Source: [Leptolyngbya] sp. JSC-1
Lineage (GTDB): Bacteria; Cyanobacteriota; Cyanobacteriia; Elainellales; Elainellaceae
Length of the DNA: 64,000 nt
Reading direction: 5' to 3'
Assembly (NCBI GenBank): GCA_000733415.1
Contig: KL662191.1
Span: forward strand, 2,644,260-2,708,259
Positions 59,987 to 64,000 of the stretch are shown in pieces. Made by a program: the position numbers and the translations under genes. The notes beneath the pieces were generated by a model. That model saw nothing but the letters and a program-made list of their open reading frames with translations, did not search any database and was not told the DNA's origin. Within the stretch, counting starts at the first letter, position 1. Every line of letters starts with the position of its first letter.

Positions 59987-61183
59987 ATGTCTGATCAAGC
60001 AATTAGCGCCGCTGTTGCCAAACTCTACGATACCTATCCCTTTCCGCCCGACCCTCTGCTCGATCAGCCGCCTCCGGGTTATAACTGGCGCTGGAATTGG
60101 CTAACAGCTTATGCTTTTTGTACGGGACGCAAACCAGCGCAGCAGGATATTCGCATTCTCGACGCGGGCTGTGGTTCGGGTGTAGGAACCGAGTACCTGG
60201 TGCACCTGAATCCGCAGGCGCAGGTGATGGGGATTGATCTGAGTGCGGGCACTCTGGCCGTGGCGCAGGAGCGCTGTCGCCGGTCTGGGGCCGATCGGGT
60301 AGAGTTTCGTCAGCTCAGCTTGTTTGATGCCGATCAAGTACCCGGAGAATTTGACTTAATTAACTGCGTGGGTGTGCTGCACCATACTCCTGACCCGATT
60401 CGCGGCATTCAAGCTCTGGCGAAGAAGCTGGCTCCGGGGGGCTTGATGCATATTTTTGTCTATGGTGAGTTGGGCCGCTGGGAAATTAAGCTGATGCAGC
60501 AGGCAATTGCTCTCCTCCAAGGCAACAAACGTGGCGATTACCGGGATGGGGTTCAGGTGGGCCGACAGATTTTTGCGGCTCTGCCGGAAAACAATCGCTT
60601 GGTCAGGCGAGAAAAAGACCGCTGGTCGATTGAAAATCATCGCGACGAATGCTTCGCCGATATGTATGTCCATCCGCAGGAAATTGATTACAACATCGAA
60701 ACCCTATTTGAATTGATTGACGCCTCTGGTTTAGAGTTTGTTGGTTTCTCCAATCCCAAGGTCTGGCAGCTCGAACGCCTGCTGGCCAAAGCCCCTGACC
60801 TGATGGAACGAGCTGCCACCCTCACCGATCGCCAGCGTTACCGCTTGATCGAACTGCTTGATCCGGAAACCATCGCCCACTATGAATTTTTCCTCGCCCG
60901 TCCGCCATTGACTCGATTCGACTGGTCTTCTGACGCAGCTCTACTGGCCGCCATTCCCGACCGTAGCCCCTGTATGGAGGGATGGGACAGCCGCACCCTG
61001 TTCAACTACGACTACCAGCTCGTCAATCTCAGCGAAGCTGAATGGCAGTTCCTGAAAGCCTGCGACGGCAATCAAACCCGCGCGGTTGGGGAAATTTTGC
61101 AGGAAGTCGAACTGAGTCTCGATACCGTGCGAGCACTTCAGCAGCAGCAGTTAATCTTGCTAACCCCGGCCCCGCCCTACTGA
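59987..61183 (+). CDS. Class I SAM-dependent methyltransferase
   Basis: 398 residues. SAM motif I is ILDAGCGSGVGTEYL, the acidic motif VMGIDLSAGTL, and motif IV FDLINCVGVLHHTPDP. The C-terminal 180 residues contain helical sequence (NRLVRREKDRWSIENHRDECFADMYVHP) and a wHTH-like end (LKACDGNQTRAVGEILQEVELSLDTV). The combination is common in cyanobacteria. The substrate is unknown. The start lies next to a small 'ctgcttcgcaaaagcgagctg' repeat. Confidence 0.88.
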   Translation: MSDQAISAAVAKLYDTYPFPPDPLLDQPPPGYNWRWNWLTAYAFCTGRKPAQQDIRILDAGCGSGVGTEYLVHLNPQAQVMGIDLSAGTLAVAQERCRRSGADRVEFRQLSLFDADQVPGEFDLINCVGVLHHTPDPIRGIQALAKKLAPGGLMHIFVYGELGRWEIKLMQQAIALLQGNKRGDYRDGVQVGRQIFAALPENNRLVRREKDRWSIENHRDECFADMYVHPQEIDYNIETLFELIDASGLEFVGFSNPKVWQLERLLAKAPDLMERAATLTDRQRYRLIELLDPETIAHYEFFLARPPLTRFDWSSDAALLAAIPDRSPCMEGWDSRTLFNYDYQLVNLSEAEWQFLKACDGNQTRAVGEILQEVELSLDTVRALQQQQLILLTPAPPY

Positions 61184-61512
61184 TGCACCAGTGAGGCACA
61201 GTGATGCACCAGTGGACCAGCCGGATAAGTCGCCATTGAATCGCGCTACCCCAACCTTCTTCTGACTTCTGACTTCTGGCTCCTGACTCCTACTAAAACC
61301 TCCCTATAAGCAAAATTATCAGTGTTTCATTAAAAATCCGTAGCCATTCTGGGTGGGATGCTCTGCTTAGATAGCCTTCCCCTTCGTATAATGATTCAGA
61401 GAGACGTAACAAAACTATAGGGTTTTAGACCTAGAGTTTTAGACCAAACCAGCTCTGCTGTCTATGCCCACCCACCTGCTGATGCGCCAATCGAACGGGG
61501 AGAGAAACACCT
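61184..61512. other. Promoter region of ndhH with repeats
   Basis: Contains repeated 'gtgatgcaccagt' (about 61186-61215), a 'ttctgacttctgactcc' microsatellite, TATAAT at 61387-61392 as a likely -10 element, and 'gttttagacctaga' followed by 'gttttagacc' (61422-61445, 14-base period). No ORF. Confidence 0.55.
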
Positions 61513-62700
61513 ATGACCATGATTGAAACCAAAACCGACCCAATGGTGCTCAATATGGGTCCGCACCATCCTTCGATGCACGGGGTGTTGCGCCTGATTG
61601 TCACCCTTGACGGTGAAGATGTCGTTGACTGTGAGCCGGTGATTGGCTATTTGCATCGGGGCATGGAAAAGATCGCGGAGAACCGCACCCCAGTCATGTA
61701 TGTGCCCTATGTCAGCCGTTGGGACTACGCGGCGGGCATGTTCAACGAAGCTGTAGTCGTGAATGCGGTAGAAAAATTGGCCGATGTGCCGGTGCCCCGA
61801 CGGGCCAGCTACATCCGGGTGATTATGCTAGAGCTGAACCGGATTGCCAACCACCTGCTCTGGCTCGGCCCCTTCCTGGCTGACTGTGGTGCCCAAACCC
61901 CCTTCTTCTACATCTTCCGGGAACGCGAAATGATCTATGACCTGTGGGAAGCAGCTACCGGCTACCGCATGGTCAACAACAACTATTGGCGCATTGGTGG
62001 CGTAGCGGTCGATTTGCCCTATGGCTGGGTCGATAAGTGTGCCGACTTCTGCGATTACTTTATGCCCAAAGTGGATGAGTACGAGAAGCTGATTACCAAC
62101 AACCCGATCTTCCGGCGACGGGTAGAAGGCGTGGGTACGATCACGCGCGATGAGGCGATCAACTGGGGTCTGTCTGGTCCAATGCTGCGGGCCTCTGGCG
62201 TCAAGTGGGACCTGCGCAAGGTGGACCACTACGAGTGCTATGACGACTTCGATTGGGATGTGCATTGGGAAACCGTAGGCGACTGCTTCGCTCGCTATGT
62301 AGTGCGGATTCGAGAAATGCGGGAGTCAGTGAAGATCATTCGCCAAGCCCTCAAGGGTTTACCCGGTGGTCCTTACGAGAATCTAGAAGCCAAACGGATC
62401 GCCGAAGGACCAAAGTCGGACTGGGCTAAGAATCCGGATTATCAGTTTATCAGTAAGAAAATCGCGCCCACGTTCAAGATTCCGGCAGGCGAAAATTACG
62501 TTCGGATTGAAAGCGGCAAGGGTGAGCTGGGCATTTACATCATCGGTGATGACAATGTTTTTCCTTGGCGGTTCAAGATTCGCGCCGCGGACTTCAACAA
62601 CCTGCAAATCCTGCCCCATGTTCTGAAAGGAGTGAAGGTCGCGGATATTGTCGTGATTTTAGGCAGTATCGACATCATCATGGGGTCAGTTGACCGCTAA
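61513..62700 (+). CDS. ndhH: NAD(P)H-quinone oxidoreductase subunit H (49 kDa)
   Basis: 395 residues. Blocks: LNMGPHHPSMHGVLRLIVTLDGEDV, GYLHRGMEKIAENRTPVMYVPYVSRWDYAAGMFNEA, MLELNRIANHLLWLGPFLADCGAQTPFFY. This is the quinone-binding-site subunit of cyanobacterial NDH-1, in the peripheral arm, used in respiration, cyclic electron flow and CO2 uptake. The length matches the family. A -10-like TATAAT is about 120 bases upstream. Confidence 0.98.
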   Translation: MTMIETKTDPMVLNMGPHHPSMHGVLRLIVTLDGEDVVDCEPVIGYLHRGMEKIAENRTPVMYVPYVSRWDYAAGMFNEAVVVNAVEKLADVPVPRRASYIRVIMLELNRIANHLLWLGPFLADCGAQTPFFYIFREREMIYDLWEAATGYRMVNNNYWRIGGVAVDLPYGWVDKCADFCDYFMPKVDEYEKLITNNPIFRRRVEGVGTITRDEAINWGLSGPMLRASGVKWDLRKVDHYECYDDFDWDVHWETVGDCFARYVVRIREMRESVKIIRQALKGLPGGPYENLEAKRIAEGPKSDWAKNPDYQFISKKIAPTFKIPAGENYVRIESGKGELGIYIIGDDNVFPWRFKIRAADFNNLQILPHVLKGVKVADIVVILGSIDIIMGSVDR

Positions 62701-63024
62701 GACGATTTAAATTTTCTTAACAATTTCGATGTCGTAGCATCAGTAATTTGTTAGTTACACAAGGGTAGTCATGGACTGCTCTTTTTTATTGATTCTTCTT
62801 TATTGATTCTTCACTAGTCGGATCCTAGGACATGTCGTTGCAGCTACATTAAGTCCTGAAAAACCAGTCCGTGAAACCACCGGGGGGCAGATGCTCCTCA
62901 GCGAAAATACCCGTGTAGATAATGGCTACACGCAGCCTCTTCGTCGGTATTTTTAAGCTAAGAGACCGAATTAATTTGTTCTCCACTTTTTAACGCAGGG
63001 AATTTCTACCAGGAGGTTGATCGT
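62701..63024. other. Intergenic region with an unexplained structured element
   Basis: Downstream of ndhH. AAAATACC (62904-62911) pairs with GGTATTTT (62946-62953), enclosing GTGTAG (62913-62918) paired with CTACAC (62926-62931). This could be a terminator or a leader RNA of the next gene, whose ribosome site (AGGAGGT) lies about 60 bases later. I cannot match it to a known class. Confidence 0.5.
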
Positions 63025-63387
63025 ATGGACATTGATTTTGCTGAACTGGAACTACTCGCCCAACAGCCGCTTGATGTTGTAGAAGCCGAAGAATGGCTGG
63101 CTTCGGCAGCCCAACTCTACGAAAATTCACCCACCCACGAGCTGTTTGACCGGCTGGAAAGCGCTGTCGAGTCCTACACCCTGGTGCGCGATCACCTGGC
63201 TACCTGCTTGCGAGAAAGTGCGGAAGCGGAAATTGCCTTCTTTTTATCGTTGCTTCAAGAACGCCTGAATTTGCTGTTGGAGCAACCCAAACCTCTGCTA
63301 CTAGAGCAATCTAAGCCTAATGACTTGCCACATGATTTGCAACTCCAGATGCATCTACAGATGCAGCTACAGATACAGTCTGCTTGA
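63025..63387 (+). CDS. Small acidic hypothetical protein
   Basis: 120 residues from an ATG preceded by AGGAGGT, a strong ribosome site 7-8 bases upstream. The N-terminal 90 residues are helical and acidic (DVVEAEEWLASAAQLYEN, ESAVESYTLVRDHLATCLRESAEAEIAFFLSLLQERLNLL). The tail is repetitive (QMHLQMQLQIQ). No family is recognised. The upstream structured element may be its leader. Confidence 0.55.
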   Translation: MDIDFAELELLAQQPLDVVEAEEWLASAAQLYENSPTHELFDRLESAVESYTLVRDHLATCLRESAEAEIAFFLSLLQERLNLLLEQPKPLLLEQSKPNDLPHDLQLQMHLQMQLQIQSA

Positions 63388-63459
63388 TGAAATTTGCCTC
63401 AAGATAGGGAATTCTTCATGAAGTGATTACACCTGCACCGATTTGTGAGGGTAAATACC

Positions 63460-64000
63460 ATGAATTCCCTATACCGGGTCGTCACCTCGTTGGGCGTTGG
63501 CATTGTTTTGACCGGACTTGCAACACCACTGTTGGCTCCATCGCCAAGTTTGGCTCAATCCGCATCCCCTTCAACCCCTACGGCATCGACCCGCTCCACA
63601 ACGCCACTGGATCCGGCCACAGCCGAAAAGGCGTACAAAACGGGCCGAACTCAACTGAAACGACAAGAATATCGTGAAGCACTAGCTAGTTTTGATCTGG
63701 CAATTCGGGCTAATCCCAACGATGCGCGGCCCTATCTGCAGCGGGGCATTACCTATGCGGCTCTAGGAGACTACAGCGCGGCTTTGCAGGACTACAATCG
63801 GGCTATCGAGCTGGCCCCTGAGCTGGTAGACGCCTATCTGTATCGGGGCATTGTGCATTACAAACTGGGGGACTACGCTGAAGCGATGGCCGACTTGGAT
63901 CAGGTGCTGATCCTCAATCCAGAATCCGCTCCCGCCTACTTCTACCGCGGCTTGGTGCAGAAGGCCACAAACCATCCGGCTGGGGCAATTGCGGAATTTA
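63460..64000 (+). CDS. Secreted TPR protein (3' end beyond the window)
   Basis: At least 180 residues, with the ATG at 63460 and GAGGG upstream. The signal peptide (RVVTSLGVGIVLTGLATPLL) is cleaved around SPSLAQ. A Thr/Ser/Pro linker precedes TPR repeats: YREALASFDLAIRANPNDARPYLQRGITYAALGDYSAALQDYNRAIELAP and a third unit YAEAMADLDQVLILNPES. The frame is open at the window end. Probably a periplasmic protein-protein interaction factor. Its partners are not visible. Confidence 0.88.
   Translation, partial: MNSLYRVVTSLGVGIVLTGLATPLLAPSPSLAQSASPSTPTASTRSTTPLDPATAEKAYKTGRTQLKRQEYREALASFDLAIRANPNDARPYLQRGITYAALGDYSAALQDYNRAIELAPELVDAYLYRGIVHYKLGDYAEAMADLDQVLILNPESAPAYFYRGLVQKATNHPAGAIAEF

Noticed and set aside
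1..64000. CRISPR array
   Set aside because: Tandem arrays in the window have 12- to 15-bp periods without spacers, unlike repeats of 28-37 bp with unique spacers.

Overview
The window is chromosomal DNA from a cyanobacterium. The lineage call rests on Psb28, Psb32, NdhH, a COP23-type secreted protein, a DUF1802 protein, cyanobacterial-type CobH and GlgB, and scattered HIP1 octamers (GCGATCGC, for example at 7222, 27448, 28540, 36333 and 49508). Base composition is mid-range and intergenic spaces are rich in short repeats, which fits a filamentous Leptolyngbya-like genome, but I cannot place it to genus. No rRNA, CRISPR array or intact mobile element is present. Only one tRNA (Thr, CGT) was found.

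Layout. 1-1100: transposase remnant, a HicA/HicB-like pair and tRNA-Thr. 1101-7620 (minus strand): SGNH/MBOAT O-acetylation pair, moeA, a PPC/propeller protein and a TIR-like protein. 8177-12480: solitary MalK-type ABC ATPase, an atypical response regulator, a small conserved protein, the CGFS-glutaredoxin/BolA pair and a secreted helical protein. 12748-24754: subtilase, psb28, SLH-amidase fusion, a three-gene membrane/coiled-coil cluster, psb32, cobH, glgB and COP23. 25121-33345: an 8.2-kb minus-strand restriction/defence-like operon (N6-adenine methylase, PD-(D/E)XK nuclease, small protein, PLD/Ig/SNF2 helicase) whose helicase gene is interrupted. 34064-38857: DUF1802, a CbbX/SpoVK-type AAA protein, a PIG-V-like glycosyltransferase, GNAT and Uma2. 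38888-43868: mnmG, TPP riboswitch plus thiC, and XdhC. 44597-47139: tandem MliC protein, sodA, dps and an RTX scrap. 47558-50949: CDF transporter, a MarR/DMT-transporter unit with a visible operator, and a HAD protein. 51317-57891 (minus): a DUF4331-TPR-NicO locus followed by a small secreted protein and a GspE-type ATPase. 58364-64000: small conserved proteins, a methyltransferase, ndhH, a hypothetical protein and a partial secreted TPR protein.

Themes. Housekeeping genes for photosynthesis, respiration, cofactors (Moco, B12, thiamine) and oxidative stress (sodA-dps, grx-bolA) alternate with envelope proteins and one large defence island. Repeats actively shape coding regions here: a palindromic repeat coincides with the helicase frameshift, another encodes an in-frame segment of the methylase, C-rich microsatellites form Pro/Ser linkers in MoeA and the AAA protein, and 12- to 15-bp tandem repeats sit at ribosome-binding sites, gene ends and promoters. 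The best candidate for a little-described system is the methylase/nuclease/PLD-Ig-helicase operon.
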